Below are positions 11,125 through 21,466 of a DNA stretch of 64,000 bases, one piece after another; position 1 is the first letter of the stretch; every line of letters begins with the position of its first letter. The translations under genes were made by a program, and so were the position numbers. A model generated the notes under the pieces. It made no database searches and was not told where the DNA came from. It was given only the letters and a program-made list of their open reading frames with translations. Origin of the DNA: Chaetoceros tenuissimus (lineage: Eukaryota > Bacillariophyta > Thalassiosirophyceae > Chaetocerotales > Chaetocerotaceae); assembly GCA_021927905.1 (NCBI GenBank), contig BLLK01000047.1:2666001-2730000 (forward strand), read 5' to 3'.

Positions 11125-12033
11125 ATGAGAATTTCTTTAGCATTGTCAGTTTCGCTTGCTGCATCTTTTGCAAAAACGGATGCTTTCAGCTTAGCTCGTC
11201 AACAATTGCGAGTATCGCCATCATTCTCGACACAAAGTAGACTCATGGCATCGATAAAAGAGATTACTAAAGATGGGATATACATTGTTGACGGTATGCC
11301 GGATCCATTACCAGAGTTGAAGAATACATACTATCTACTAAGACATGGGCAATCCGAAGGTAATGTTGAAGGAGTCATCTCTTCAGCTCGAAGTCTTGCT
11401 TATTCTAGTAAACATGGTTTAACACCTCTTGGATATGAACAAGGTTTGAATTCTGCTGCAGATCTCTTGAATCTAATCAAGAAATCATCACTTTCAAAGA
11501 AAAAGGTATATTTTTATAGTTCTCCATTTTCAAGAGCTAATCAAACTGCCGAAGCGTGTCTTGAGGGAATGAAGAAAGATGAAAATCAAGCAATTGTCAA
11601 AGATCTTGAGTTGGATATTCAGCAAAGTATTACAATTGACGACGGACTGATGGAAAGATTCTTTGGTGATTTAGATGCAACTCCTTTACCAACTTATGCC
11701 TATGTTTGGCCTGAAGATTTCAAGGACGTAACTCAAACAGGAAAATTTAATGTAGAAAGCGTTGCTGCAGTATCAACTAGAATGCGTGAAGTTGTCATGA
11801 GAATAGAAGAAAGCAAAGAACACTGTAATTCTGACGGAGGCGATATTATTGTACTGACTTCTCATGCAGATGTCCTGCAAATAATGCAGCTTTATGCGTC
11901 TGGGATAGACAATGTTGGTGACTTTTCTTCTTATCGATTTGGTAACGGTGAAGTTCGTCTAATGGGAAGAGCTCCAGATGTTCTCCCAGAACGTTCTCCT
12001 TTGGAAATGCCAGAAGTCATGCCAGAAGTATAA
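11125..12033 (+). CDS. Histidine phosphatase (phosphoglycerate mutase-like), probably plastid- or secretory-targeted
   Basis: This is a 302-residue protein. Residues 73-75 (RHG in LLRHGQSEGN) hold the phospho-accepting His of the histidine phosphatase superfamily. SPFSRANQTAEA near 133-144 supplies the conserved second Arg, E177 in LMERFFGDLDA is a plausible acid, and the second catalytic His is in TSHAD (residue 247). The first 20 residues form a signal peptide followed by AFSLA, an A-F context like the ASAFAP site, and then a Ser/Arg-rich stretch. Plastid import is therefore plausible but not certain. Substrate cannot be told from sequence. Its upstream region was invaded by the hAT element, which ends about 105 bp before the ATG. 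Confidence 0.82.
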   Translation: MRISLALSVSLAASFAKTDAFSLARQQLRVSPSFSTQSRLMASIKEITKDGIYIVDGMPDPLPELKNTYYLLRHGQSEGNVEGVISSARSLAYSSKHGLTPLGYEQGLNSAADLLNLIKKSSLSKKKVYFYSSPFSRANQTAEACLEGMKKDENQAIVKDLELDIQQSITIDDGLMERFFGDLDATPLPTYAYVWPEDFKDVTQTGKFNVESVAAVSTRMREVVMRIEESKEHCNSDGGDIIVLTSHADVLQIMQLYASGIDNVGDFSSYRFGNGEVRLMGRAPDVLPERSPLEMPEVMPEV

Positions 12034-12066
12034 TATAATGGTCAAATAAATGCTATGAAATCATAA

Positions 12067-13761
12067 TTACTTTGATGAAAAGTATGGAAAACCGTTCTTG
12101 CTCCACCACGAAGCCGAAGTCATTTCTTTTATTCGACTTGCTGCCCTTTTAAATGCGAAAGACAGCTCCTTCACACTCGCCAGTTCTCCGGCCGTCATTC
12201 CATTGCTTTGTGCAACATCAATACCAAGCGCTTCACCGACTTCTGTCTCTATACTTTTCATATCAATCATGGAATCTTTCTCGTTTTCATCTGGATCTTG
12301 ATTGCGTCCGACAAATAGTGTGTCAGCCGAAGGTGCGGTTTCAGTGGAACAGATTAGAGAGCAGTTTGCTTCGTATAATTCATCAATAAGTGTAATGAAT
12401 CGTCGAGCTTCGTCATGCTCCTTCAATGTCAAAACTGGTATGTTCTCCAAAATGCAAAATCCAAATTGTCGGGCTATTTCACGATAATCTGAAGAAGCAA
12501 ATTCTGCTTTACACAAACTAGCAAAATCAAACCGAGCTACTTTCTTTCCATCAAGACTATAACAAGTGGGTATGGTGACTTCTCTATTAAAGTCTGTCTT
12601 TAGGACGAAATTACTCACGATAGTTTGTGCGTTGGTTTCCAGAGTCGACATCAACTCGTTAAATTGTTGTGAATTATCTTGTCGCGATGCAGTAAAGAAG
12701 AAGGAAACCCTACCATCGGTAGTGACAACTCTGTAATCAGTATCATGATTCATATTATGGACTATACAATGTCGACAAAGCAAGTCTATAAATGGAAGAA
12801 AATAGCTTCTATTGATCCCTCCTTCGTACAATGTTTCAGGCTCTCTGTTGCTTGTTGCTACGATAACTGTACCTCTTTGAAAAAGTTGACGAAATAATTG
12901 TGATAAGATCAAAGCGTCAGCAACATCTGTCACCTGAAATTCATCGAAGCATAATAGTCTCACTTCTGATGCAAGCATAGCTCCTACACGATGAACAGGA
13001 TTTGCTTGATTTAGGTCAATGGAAAAGTTTCTGCCATGCTTCTCGAGATCATCTATTTTCAGCTGATGTATCCTTTTGTGAACATCCTGCATAAAAGCAT
13101 GAAAATGAACTCTCTTGCGATATTGTTTTGGAATAGGTGAATGTTTGTAGAAAAGATCCATTAAATGCGTCTTGCCAGTTCCAACTTTTCCATGTAGGAA
13201 TAATCCTCTTGGAATCTTGAAGGAAGGAGGGGCTTCCGACTCTTCCACCAGCGTTTTGGGACTTGGTTTTGGATTATTTGTTTCCAAAACTTTAAAGCCT
13301 CTTAGACGATTGTAACTCAAAGAACTGTTTGAAGTTTTTTTCAAGTCAGCTTCTTTCTCCTCATCCTTAGATATTTTATCTTCGCTTTTTCGTCTTTCCA
13401 AATCTTTGCGTTCCAATTCTTCTATATAATTTAAAACATCTTCATTTGAATAGTTCACAAGTGCATTTTGAAGTCTACTCAATCTCTTTGCAGCTTTTTC
13501 TTGTGCTTCATCATGCAGTAAATCGCCTTTTGATACTGACTCTCGCAGGGAATTAATGACAGGTACAAAATCTCTATTAGACAAAGAACTATTGGAAAAA
13601 TGGCGCATAGTACATAATGCCATAGACTTCTGTGGGGCAATCGTATGAATTCTTGATGCAGAGTTCCTTTGATTATTTAAAATGTCCACCTTTCTTTCAT
13701 AGTTTTTTATAAAAAATAATGACAAGTATCTCGATCTTTTTGAATGTAGACAAAGCAACAT
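12067..13761 (-). CDS. AFG1/LACE1-type mitochondrial ATPase
   Basis: This 564-residue protein is encoded in one exon. Walker A is GKVGTGKT at residues 191-198, and Walker B is in LLCFDEF at 269-275, followed by QVTDVADALI. A sensor-like VIVATSNREPE comes next. This order and the wording around it are those of the AFG1 (LACE1/AFG1L, bacterial ZapE) AAA+ family, which in mitochondria helps degrade or export respiratory-chain subunits. The N-terminal ~60 residues are rich in Arg, Lys, Ser and Leu with few acids, as in a mitochondrial presequence. A Glu/Lys-rich linker (about 105-150) precedes the ATPase core. Convergent with the phosphatase gene, 33 bp between stops. Confidence 0.88.
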   Translation of the reverse strand: MLLCLHSKRSRYLSLFFIKNYERKVDILNNQRNSASRIHTIAPQKSMALCTMRHFSNSSLSNRDFVPVINSLRESVSKGDLLHDEAQEKAAKRLSRLQNALVNYSNEDVLNYIEELERKDLERRKSEDKISKDEEKEADLKKTSNSSLSYNRLRGFKVLETNNPKPSPKTLVEESEAPPSFKIPRGLFLHGKVGTGKTHLMDLFYKHSPIPKQYRKRVHFHAFMQDVHKRIHQLKIDDLEKHGRNFSIDLNQANPVHRVGAMLASEVRLLCFDEFQVTDVADALILSQLFRQLFQRGTVIVATSNREPETLYEGGINRSYFLPFIDLLCRHCIVHNMNHDTDYRVVTTDGRVSFFFTASRQDNSQQFNELMSTLETNAQTIVSNFVLKTDFNREVTIPTCYSLDGKKVARFDFASLCKAEFASSDYREIARQFGFCILENIPVLTLKEHDEARRFITLIDELYEANCSLICSTETAPSADTLFVGRNQDPDENEKDSMIDMKSIETEVGEALGIDVAQSNGMTAGELASVKELSFAFKRAASRIKEMTSASWWSKNGFPYFSSK

Positions 13762-13990
13762 ATGATATTCTCAATTTCTTTTCCAATCCCGAATAAGCAA
13801 AATAACATACAGATAAAAGGTACTAAAGTACTTCAGATAGATGTAGTTTCGTTGTCTGCTTTTGAGCACAAGGTAGAAGTTCCATACATAGTGAGAGTAT
13901 CGATAGTGTGATGAATGAGGTCATGAGGCGAAAGAAGAAGAAGAAGCATGTACTACGTTATTTTTAACAATTATTTAACGGTTCTTATCT

Positions 13991-15286
13991 TCACTCATCT
14001 TCGTCATCATCACTATCTTCCACTTCGGCACCTACGGTCAATTGTATAACCTTTGGTTCAAATTCGAAAGCAAGTGATTTTCCTATAGCATCATTTGCTT
14101 CTTTGGTAGCACTATGAAGATCTTCCATTGTTGAATTGTACTTCACATCAACTTCCCTATTACATATTACACATTCATCTGTACCAGCACGCTTCAATTC
14201 ATCTTCACAAAATTGAAGTTTTTTATCCAGCGTCTTATGTGAGGAATTTGAGACATCGCTCAATTCCCATTGCAATGCAGGTTTATAGTCAGCATCACCT
14301 TTTAGATTTGAACTAGCCTTTTCATCTTTGCTAATTTCATAGTTAATTTTCATCTTGGTACACAAACCATCGTCGAAAAGTTCCGCATCAATAGGGCAAT
14401 GATTCAGCCAAACATTTACCATAAACGTTATTCTTTTTGATGATTGAGTCTCATTAGTCAATAACTCTACCTTTTCACCACCTTCAAGCTTCCTTCGCTT
14501 TGAACTATGCTGCTCGGATTCATCTTCTGAATTTTTATTTGACACATTGTTCATAGCTGGGAAAAATGTCCCTGGTGCCCCATGTAACAATCTTCCATCA
14601 AAACAAATATGCTTCCCAATAACTGGAAACGATAACCAAGCTTTTTCAATATCTCCATTCAAAGATTTCTTTTCAACGTCAGTTGGAGGTGGGGACTTTT
14701 TGTCCAGCACAAGTGTAGGTACTCCTACATTTGAAAGATATGTTACTGTTGCTACACGAGGATGTAATAGATAATTTGGTAGTTGGTCTTCTAACCCATA
14801 ATCTGCATCGAAATGCATACCTACTTCATCGTCCTCATCATCTTCCTCGTCACTAGAACTTCCACCTTTGTCATTCTTATCATCGCCCACATTTGAAGAA
14901 TTAGAGTCTAAAACTAGTAGCCACCACTCAGCACCTGATCTATCAGGATCAAAGTGTTTTCCAGGCTCTAAACCTTTTGTATGCGTCCTAAAAATATCCA
15001 AAGCAAGTTGTTCCAAGGCACATCTTGGCTTCATTTGCGATGGGATAAAAAAAGTTGCACCACTTGAATAAGCTTCACTATCCTCTTTAGTCCTAGCTGT
15101 AAATGCTAGCTCGCAATCATGAATAATATTCTCCATTTGGGATTCATCTACACTAATAGCAGATGGAAACGAAGCGAATGGATATCTTGGTAAAGGATCT
15201 TTTTCATTTTTAGCATCCTCAGGAACAAATGTATTTAACGCAGGAAATCCCTCATCAATTATCAAATCATTTTTGTTTGATGTCAT
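13991..15286 (-). CDS. 2OG-Fe(II) oxygenase-like protein
   Basis: This is a 431-residue single-exon protein. The likely metal triad is H158 and D160 in MHFDADYGLED plus H235 in LLHGAPGTF. An Arg in KRITFMVNVWLN (about residue 289) is placed to bind 2-oxoglutarate. ATVTYLSNVGVPTLVLD between them matches the jelly-roll core. Acidic low-complexity inserts occur at about 145-155 and at the C-terminus, and a KRRK tract lies near 270. CVICNRE near 380 gives a CxxC pair. The family is common in algae, but no substrate is known to me. It could act on protein, nucleic acid or a small molecule. There is no targeting signal. Confidence 0.68.
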   Translation of the reverse strand: MTSNKNDLIIDEGFPALNTFVPEDAKNEKDPLPRYPFASFPSAISVDESQMENIIHDCELAFTARTKEDSEAYSSGATFFIPSQMKPRCALEQLALDIFRTHTKGLEPGKHFDPDRSGAEWWLLVLDSNSSNVGDDKNDKGGSSSDEEDDEDDEVGMHFDADYGLEDQLPNYLLHPRVATVTYLSNVGVPTLVLDKKSPPPTDVEKKSLNGDIEKAWLSFPVIGKHICFDGRLLHGAPGTFFPAMNNVSNKNSEDESEQHSSKRRKLEGGEKVELLTNETQSSKRITFMVNVWLNHCPIDAELFDDGLCTKMKINYEISKDEKASSNLKGDADYKPALQWELSDVSNSSHKTLDKKLQFCEDELKRAGTDECVICNREVDVKYNSTMEDLHSATKEANDAIGKSLAFEFEPKVIQLTVGAEVEDSDDDEDE

Positions 15287-15590
15287 TTTTGCTTCAAGTT
15301 AGTGATGATGGCTATCGTTTATCAATTTTCACTAATACTATGCTCGTATTTATGTTCATTATTTGTTTTTGACGGATCGATCATCACAATCAACACAACG
15401 ATTGATTGGTCTTACAGACATCTCTACTTGACAGGGTCAATTTCGACCAACAGGCCATTTCAATTTCGACCAATGACGACTCCGCGTACTTAATGTTACA
15501 CGATAAAATTGTAATAAATATCGAACATACTCTTTAGATAGGACCGGTAAAATATATCTATTTAATTATAAAAATAATATGAACAAATGC

Positions 15591-17287
15591 TTACGCTTCA
15601 ACTTGAGCTTCAGGAGCGTCGACTTGTGGTATTGATCTTGGTTCGGTGACATTTGGCCACTTTTCTTCTTCAATCTCATTGTGGTGCTCAAATTCACTTT
15701 TTTCCATTTCAAGTATTGCCAAAGAAGGAAAGAAATGCTTTCCCATGAATCTCAAACATACCTGTAAAATAATTGTGCATAGTCCAGTAAGCACAACATA
15801 TTCAGGATCTATCACAAACTGACTTAGGGCGTACAAGAATGCGACCAATAAAAGCCGACTAACGACTACCAACAAAACTGGCACTGCACGGAAGTGACCC
15901 TTTACTGGACAATTGCATCTAGCAGAAGTAATTTTAATTCCACTATGCGCAAGGGACATGATATCTAGAAAGATGAAAGATGAAGCAAGAGCGCAACAAA
16001 AAAGCGTTGCTATGCGTTGTCTTCTTTCTTCAACTGTGAATTTCTTGTTGGCACCCGAAGCACCTCCACCAAGAAAACGTAGTGTTTCAGAGTTATCACC
16101 ATATTGGCTACTATATGAGGTATCGTTGTCATATGAATCATATTCAGACGTATATTCACTAAGCAACATTTTGTATGAAACACCTACGAGAATTAAAGAT
16201 GCACTGTAGAATTGAATGATGCTTGAGTAAAGAATCCCTGCATTCCTTGTTCTTCTCATTGCATGGTGATCGGCATCATGTGGTTGCGATTTAAAGTATA
16301 AGAATTGTAGCAAGGTCACTGATATAATTCCAAGGTAAAAGGTCAAGTAGTATGAACTTTCGTTCTTTCTTGAAATATCATTCACAATGAGCAGACTCAA
16401 AATGGACTCTCCAAGCATCAACATTGTCCATTCTCCGTAACGATGAATGACAAAATCTATATTCATGGGCACGCTATACTTTTTGATATCATCATATCTT
16501 GATACAGCCGAAGACATCAAGTAAATAAGTTGAAATGGTCTCGTTAGCCAATTCACGAGTAAAATCAGCAACGGGCCATGGTATATCGAACCTGCAGTTC
16601 CATAATCAGTATAATATAAAAGTCCTGAATAAACAGTAGCCGCAAGACTAGACAATAGAGACAAAAGATTCTGCTTCATGTCAAATTCTGCTGAAGACTT
16701 TGCTTCTTGATTCATATCCCAGTAAAAACGAATTTCTGCAGATAGCAAAATATTCAAGCTGGTACCTCCAAGGATTCCCAGACAATATAGAAAAGATTCT
16801 GGATGATCAGCTCCATGTGACATAAAGTCTACCGAACGAATGTTTAATACACTCGTAGATAATGCTATGAGCTGTAGTATCTCTAAAACTCTATGTAAAA
16901 CGTCATTTGGCATTTCAAACTTGCTATCATAGGTCATTTTGAATTGCCAAAAGCTATAGAATATTGGACCGAACAAGGAAGCAAAATACAGCATTCCTGT
17001 CCAAGTTGTATCTGCCTTAATCACTGATGCAAGATTGTATGCGGCAGCAACATAGAAAAGGTCAAAATATAGGTCTCCCCAATTTACGCTATAGATATAG
17101 AGAAGAAGGGAGTCAGAAACCAAAAGATGCATGGAATAGAAGTGCAACATACCAACAGGGAACTATTGCAAAACATCAATTTACGAACTTACTGCGGTAA
17201 AATCTGCAAATCCCCCCAAAATTGCCTTTGTTTTGGGGCAGCAAAAAACGCTTTATCAGCATGTTCATGGTGTGATGATTCAACCAT
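15591..17287 (-). CDS. LtrA-family multi-pass membrane protein, two exons
   Basis: The coding sequence is complement(join(15591..17088, 17193..17287)), 530 residues, with a 104-nt intron (17089-17192). Splicing joins codon CA+C and restores QILPHVNWGDLYFDLFYVA, the typical LtrA (low temperature requirement A) opening. The continuous frame upstream of the acceptor has no such logic. About ten hydrophobic segments follow. HRYGEWTMLMLGESILSLL near residue 235 matches the family signature of His, Glu and G-E-S-I. The C-terminus is acidic and hydrophilic. LtrA proteins are found in bacteria, fungi and algae, and their transport substrate is unknown. A Ser/Tyr/Asp-rich loop near residue 350 is extra. 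Confidence 0.82.
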
Positions 17288-18116
17288 ATTCAATTTTTTA
17301 ATGATGCAAACAGAGTATGTTCATGTCGATGAAGCCTTCTTTGCTTCCATGTTCATGGTACCACAGAAAAATGATAAAAAAATGGAGCAACGCGAACCCT
17401 TTCAATATTTACTTCATCTCATCAAAGTCAACCCTTCAATTTGAAAGGGGTGTCTGATATGGATTGTACTGCTCTATCTAATTGATACTATTATTACTGC
17501 TAGTAGACTATTCCCGTACTATCATTATTATTCGCTATTATAATCGACGTCGAGTGATGTAAACACGGAGAAAGATGTTAGTTAGTAGGAGCAAAGATGA
17601 AGGACATAAAGATGGGACTCAATGTCCTTCCGTGTTTTGTTCATAAAAGTTAAAACTCCATACCAATTCTAACATGATAAACATTTCTATTAGAAGAAGA
17701 AGATGGCATTGGTCCTTATAAATGAGTTGAGTTGAGTTGAGAAGATTAGAATGCAAATGCCATCTGTTGATACAAGTTTAGCAAGAGCAACTTCAGTCAA
17801 TACCCTACACAATATGACATGGACATAATGGTGGTCAATACCATATCATCATTTCAATGGAAAAAGACAATAGACATGAATCACAATGGATACAGTAAAG
17901 AGAAACAAAACAACATGGTCCATGGAACATTATGCGGGGATCGAACTCCTTGATAAAGTTAGAAGTCGCAAAATTACTTTCGATCATCATACCTACTACT
18001 TAAGGTCTCTCAAGAACATATGTCCGATATGTAAGGTACTTCTTTCGCGCTATCACTCAAGCAAGCGACAAAGTTAGGAGTAACAAAATATAAGTTCGTT
18101 CAGCTGCAAAAAGTCA
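17288..18116. other. Intergenic region, no gene seen
   Basis: This ~830-bp region lies between the LtrA gene start and the tRNA. It contains a short GAGTT microsatellite at about 17722-17742. A 63-codon plus-strand frame at 17886-18077 has a CPICKVLL string, but nothing else supports it. Confidence 0.4.
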
Positions 18117-18189
18117 TGCTTTGACTGTGAATCGAACACAGGGCCTCAAGATCTTCAGTCTTGCGCTCTCCCAACTGAGCTATCAAAGC
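18117..18189 (-). tRNA. tRNA-Phe (anticodon GAA)
   Basis: The reverse complement folds as a 73-nt tRNA. The acceptor stem GCTTTGA pairs with TCAAAGC and is followed by discriminator A. The D-arm reads AGCTCAGTTGGGAGAGC. The anticodon stem CAAGA pairs with TCTTG around the loop CTGAAGA, giving anticodon GAA. The T-arm is CTGTGTTCGATTCACAG. No intron is present and CCA is not encoded, as usual in eukaryotic nuclear genes. Confidence 0.95.
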
Positions 18190-18588
18190 TGTCGTCGAAT
18201 TGTTTGCCACTGCAATAAATAGATTGTGTATATTTGAAGCTACTCCATCATATCTTGACAACCTTATTTTCCAACCGCACCGCTTTATTACGAGATATTT
18301 TAATTTTATGAAAGTAAAATAGGAAGTTTTTTCTGACCACTTTGCCACTACTAGAAGCGATTCCTTATTAGGTATTCTGAGAGAGGAAAATGAAACGTCT
18401 GAACCGTTAAAAGACGGGTTTGCCAATGACCTACAATCATGTTTCATTCTGAGGCTGATAATTTTTCCTTTGTTATGTGTTGTACCTAGACTACCGTCTC
18501 GTCCATCATTCAAATTACAAACACAATTTGCTATAGAATTCCAATCAAGGTACACCTTAGTTAGTTGAACGAATGTGCCCATAATACC

Positions 18589-20325
18589 ATGACTAGCGAC
18601 TACACGGATGAATCCAGCAGCGACAGCGACCGCGATCGCCACCATCGCAAACATCACAAAAAGAAAAAGCATCGACGAAAGCATCACAAAAAACATCGAA
18701 AGAGCAGTAGGCATGATCGAGACAAAGAGTCTAGTAGTAAAAAATACTATTCGGACGACGATTCATCGTCATATTCATCAGCAGACTACCGCAGATCGAA
18801 ACGGAGGAAAAAGTCTCACAAAAGATCCAAAAATGAAAAGAGGCATTCATCTACGAAAAGATATGAAAAAGATGAGAGTACCAAACAAGAAAATAAATTT
18901 GACAACCTCTTGCCTCAGCTACATGCACTTCTTTCTCAGCATCCAGATTTAGCTACTGAATTACCATATTACCTAATTAGAGTAGCATCTGGGTCATCCA
19001 TCAACCTCTCACAAGTTCCAGTATCAGTTGGTTTGGGACTGAGAAATATATTTCAAACTTTGGGTTGCACTTGTACAGATGATGAATGGAAATTTGACGA
19101 TGGAGGAAATATGAAGAGAATGACGGATGAGAATGCTTTATTTCTGATCAAATTGACTAGACACTTGATGGACGACAAGGGTTTTACAATAGACGCCATT
19201 CAAAAGTTTGAAAATGATGCAATATCCCCTGCTCCGCCGCCTATCCAAAAAGTGGAAGCAGTGCAAGAACGAAAAGATGAAGATGTTACATCTGAAATTT
19301 CACTGTTGACATCTATGCTGTTGGAAAAGTTTCAAAAAGAAGGGAATGACAAGAAATCATCCTTTGCGAAAGAGCTATACGATATTCTCACAATGATTTC
19401 CGAACAAGAAATTATTAATTTGGATGGCCTTCCTGATGAATCACTAAAAATGGCAATGGAAAAGCTCTTTTTAATCATAGGACTTTCAAGAGAAGAAATG
19501 GATGGGGATTCAGATGCTGAAGACGATGACACCAGTGGGCAAGAGAAGGAAATCTCATATGGTTATGTTTTACCAGATGAGTCCATTGCAGATTTTGAAA
19601 GAATTAAAACGAAACTAGACGCTGCAATTACTTCATGTAAAGCAACGCATCAATCTTTTATTCAGAATCAAACGAAAAAGAGAATTATGGGTCCTGCCAT
19701 TCCAACTCATACAGAGACGAGTATGCAAGTATCTGCTTTTGATTTAGATGAAGATGATAGCGATGACGATATTGGTCCTTCTCCATTCGGGACCGAAGTT
19801 GGTAAACATCGAAGATCAAAAATATCATCTGAACAGGTCAAACTAATGGCAGCTGAAAGAGAAGCAAATATGAAACATGTTACAACAGGTGTAGATCCAA
19901 ACTCTACACATAACACTGGTGGAAGAGAAGAATGGATGATGCAAGCAGGTGAACATGATTTTCTCAAAGGTATTTTGTCAAAAGGTATCAAAAGTAGAAC
20001 TTTTAAAAATGAAAAAGGTGGTAATAAGGATTTATCAGCACCAGAAGTGCCACTTGATCCAAAAGTACAACAAGAAGTGGACAACATTATCAAAATGCAC
20101 GAAGAAGCACGGGGACCCTCTCTCATGGATCAACACCGGCAGCAAAAGGCAGAGGAAAAAGAAACCAAGAGAAAGGGTGATGGTCAAGATTGGACTTGGA
20201 ATCGAGAATCAGACCTCGACAAAGGAAGACGGGTGGACAAGAGTCACCTTCGAATGGTACTCGGTGGAGCATCATCTGATCTCAAGAGTAAATTTCAGGG
20301 AAGTTACTCAAAAAGCTTCACATGA
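18589..20325 (+). CDS. GPALPP1-like protein (DUF3752) with N-terminal RS/KH-rich region
   Basis: This is a 578-residue protein from ATG 18589 (MTSDYTDESSSDSDRDR). The first ~100 residues are an alternating Ser/Arg/Lys/His region as in nuclear RNA-processing proteins. A predicted helical region follows (about 105-200), then acidic linkers. IMGPAIP near 367 and DDDIGPSPFG near 390 are the GPALPP-type motifs. REEWMMQ, then WTWNRESDLDKGRRVDKSH and LKSKFQGSYSKSF at the C-terminus, match the DUF3752 domain. Human GPALPP1 is poorly characterised and associated with spliceosomal and RNA-processing proteins, so a nuclear role is likely. It diverges from the tRNA gene and converges with the gene at 20.5 kb. 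Confidence 0.8.
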   Translation: MTSDYTDESSSDSDRDRHHRKHHKKKKHRRKHHKKHRKSSRHDRDKESSSKKYYSDDDSSSYSSADYRRSKRRKKSHKRSKNEKRHSSTKRYEKDESTKQENKFDNLLPQLHALLSQHPDLATELPYYLIRVASGSSINLSQVPVSVGLGLRNIFQTLGCTCTDDEWKFDDGGNMKRMTDENALFLIKLTRHLMDDKGFTIDAIQKFENDAISPAPPPIQKVEAVQERKDEDVTSEISLLTSMLLEKFQKEGNDKKSSFAKELYDILTMISEQEIINLDGLPDESLKMAMEKLFLIIGLSREEMDGDSDAEDDDTSGQEKEISYGYVLPDESIADFERIKTKLDAAITSCKATHQSFIQNQTKKRIMGPAIPTHTETSMQVSAFDLDEDDSDDDIGPSPFGTEVGKHRRSKISSEQVKLMAAEREANMKHVTTGVDPNSTHNTGGREEWMMQAGEHDFLKGILSKGIKSRTFKNEKGGNKDLSAPEVPLDPKVQQEVDNIIKMHEEARGPSLMDQHRQQKAEEKETKRKGDGQDWTWNRESDLDKGRRVDKSHLRMVLGGASSDLKSKFQGSYSKSFT

Positions 20326-20542
20326 ATTCATCATGTATTGTATAATGAATAAGAACGTCATTGATTTTGATGATTTATATAATTACTGTTTACTTCTTGT
20401 TACAAGTTGATGGTGCTATTTTCTACAACAGATTTCATGATTAAATGTACATGCAGTCTACATAAGTATATAAAATGAAAGATTGTGTTTCCATCATACT
20501 GACTGCTTCGTTCTGTGCAATTACATCTTCACAATGTCGAAC

Positions 20543-21106
20543 TTATCCACACATTGCAGTGGTACAAAGGATCTTTGAAGCTCGTTCAGGAGAAAGAAGC
20601 ATTACCTTTTCTTGCATCTTTTCCTTATAATTTGCAAAGATACTTTGGGAATGATCTTCTGATAATCGTTCTTCCTCCTTCAATAGCGGTACTCTTGAAT
20701 CATTCGTGGAAAACTTTTCAAATGAGCTGTATTCTTCTTGACCATTCACCTTGATTGACGTAGTGAATGCACTCATTCTAATTTCATCTTGTTGTAATTC
20801 AGAGTCAAGCTTTTGGTATTGTAGATGCGGAAGTCCCATTGCATATTTCACTTTACCATCGTACTATATAAAGAATGAGAATGAGATATGCATACATATG
20901 AATGAGATAAGTCACTTGAAGAAAAAATCCTTGAACATGCCGAGTCTACTTACCCAATGTGGAAAAAACTTGTATTGGATTCTATGAGCTGCAGTTTCTA
21001 CACCAGCTGCTAGGACGCATGAGAATGCAGTTGATAGTAAGACTGTACAGGTTCCAGAGGCTGTCACTTTCAAAACTTCTCGGAATGTGTTCGTTGGTGG
21101 TCTCAT
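20543..21106 (-). CDS. Small membrane-associated protein of unknown function, two exons
   Basis: The coding sequence is complement(join(20543..20863, 20954..21106)), 157 residues. The 90-nt intron (20864-20953) has GTAAG and TATATAG ends in phase 0, and joins FFPHW to YDGKVKYAMG. The N-terminal exon has one hydrophobic stretch (CTVLLSTAFSCVLAAGV, about residues 19-35), a single membrane anchor. The rest is hydrophilic with many Glu, Lys and Gln. I do not recognise a family. Topology and location are unknown. It diverges from the PPR-like gene. Confidence 0.6.
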
Positions 21107-21466
21107 TTTTTTGTGTTGGATAAGTATTGAAATATACCTTTTCTTTCTCTTTCTTTTAGATCTATTTTTTGAGAATAAGGTCAGTTCAGAGTTGAGTTAA
21201 GCAATAGAGGTAGCTACATTGTTCATATCATGAAAACTTACCGTAGTTTCTTTTCAAATTAGAATTTTATAATTTGTTCTGGTGTTCTTCTTTGATCAAA
21301 TCTTTGCAAAAGTTCTTCGTGCACTGTGGACATGACACGACACGTCTCTTCTTTTTCTTTTTTCAAATGCAAATTTTTAATTAAGCCCCTGATCTCCTGG
21401 TGTCTGCAGCTTCAATGAAAATGTATAGAAAGAGTGTCTATTACAAGGGACACTCTTTTATGTATT

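Noticed and set aside
17925-17955. T-loop-like sequence GGGGATCGAACTCC
   Set aside because: The flanks cannot form a T-stem, anticodon arm or acceptor stem.
18100-18714. 204-codon minus-strand ORF
   Set aside because: It runs antisense through the RS-rich start of the GPALPP1-like gene and across the tRNA-Phe; its hydrophobic start is the complement of Lys/His/Arg codons.
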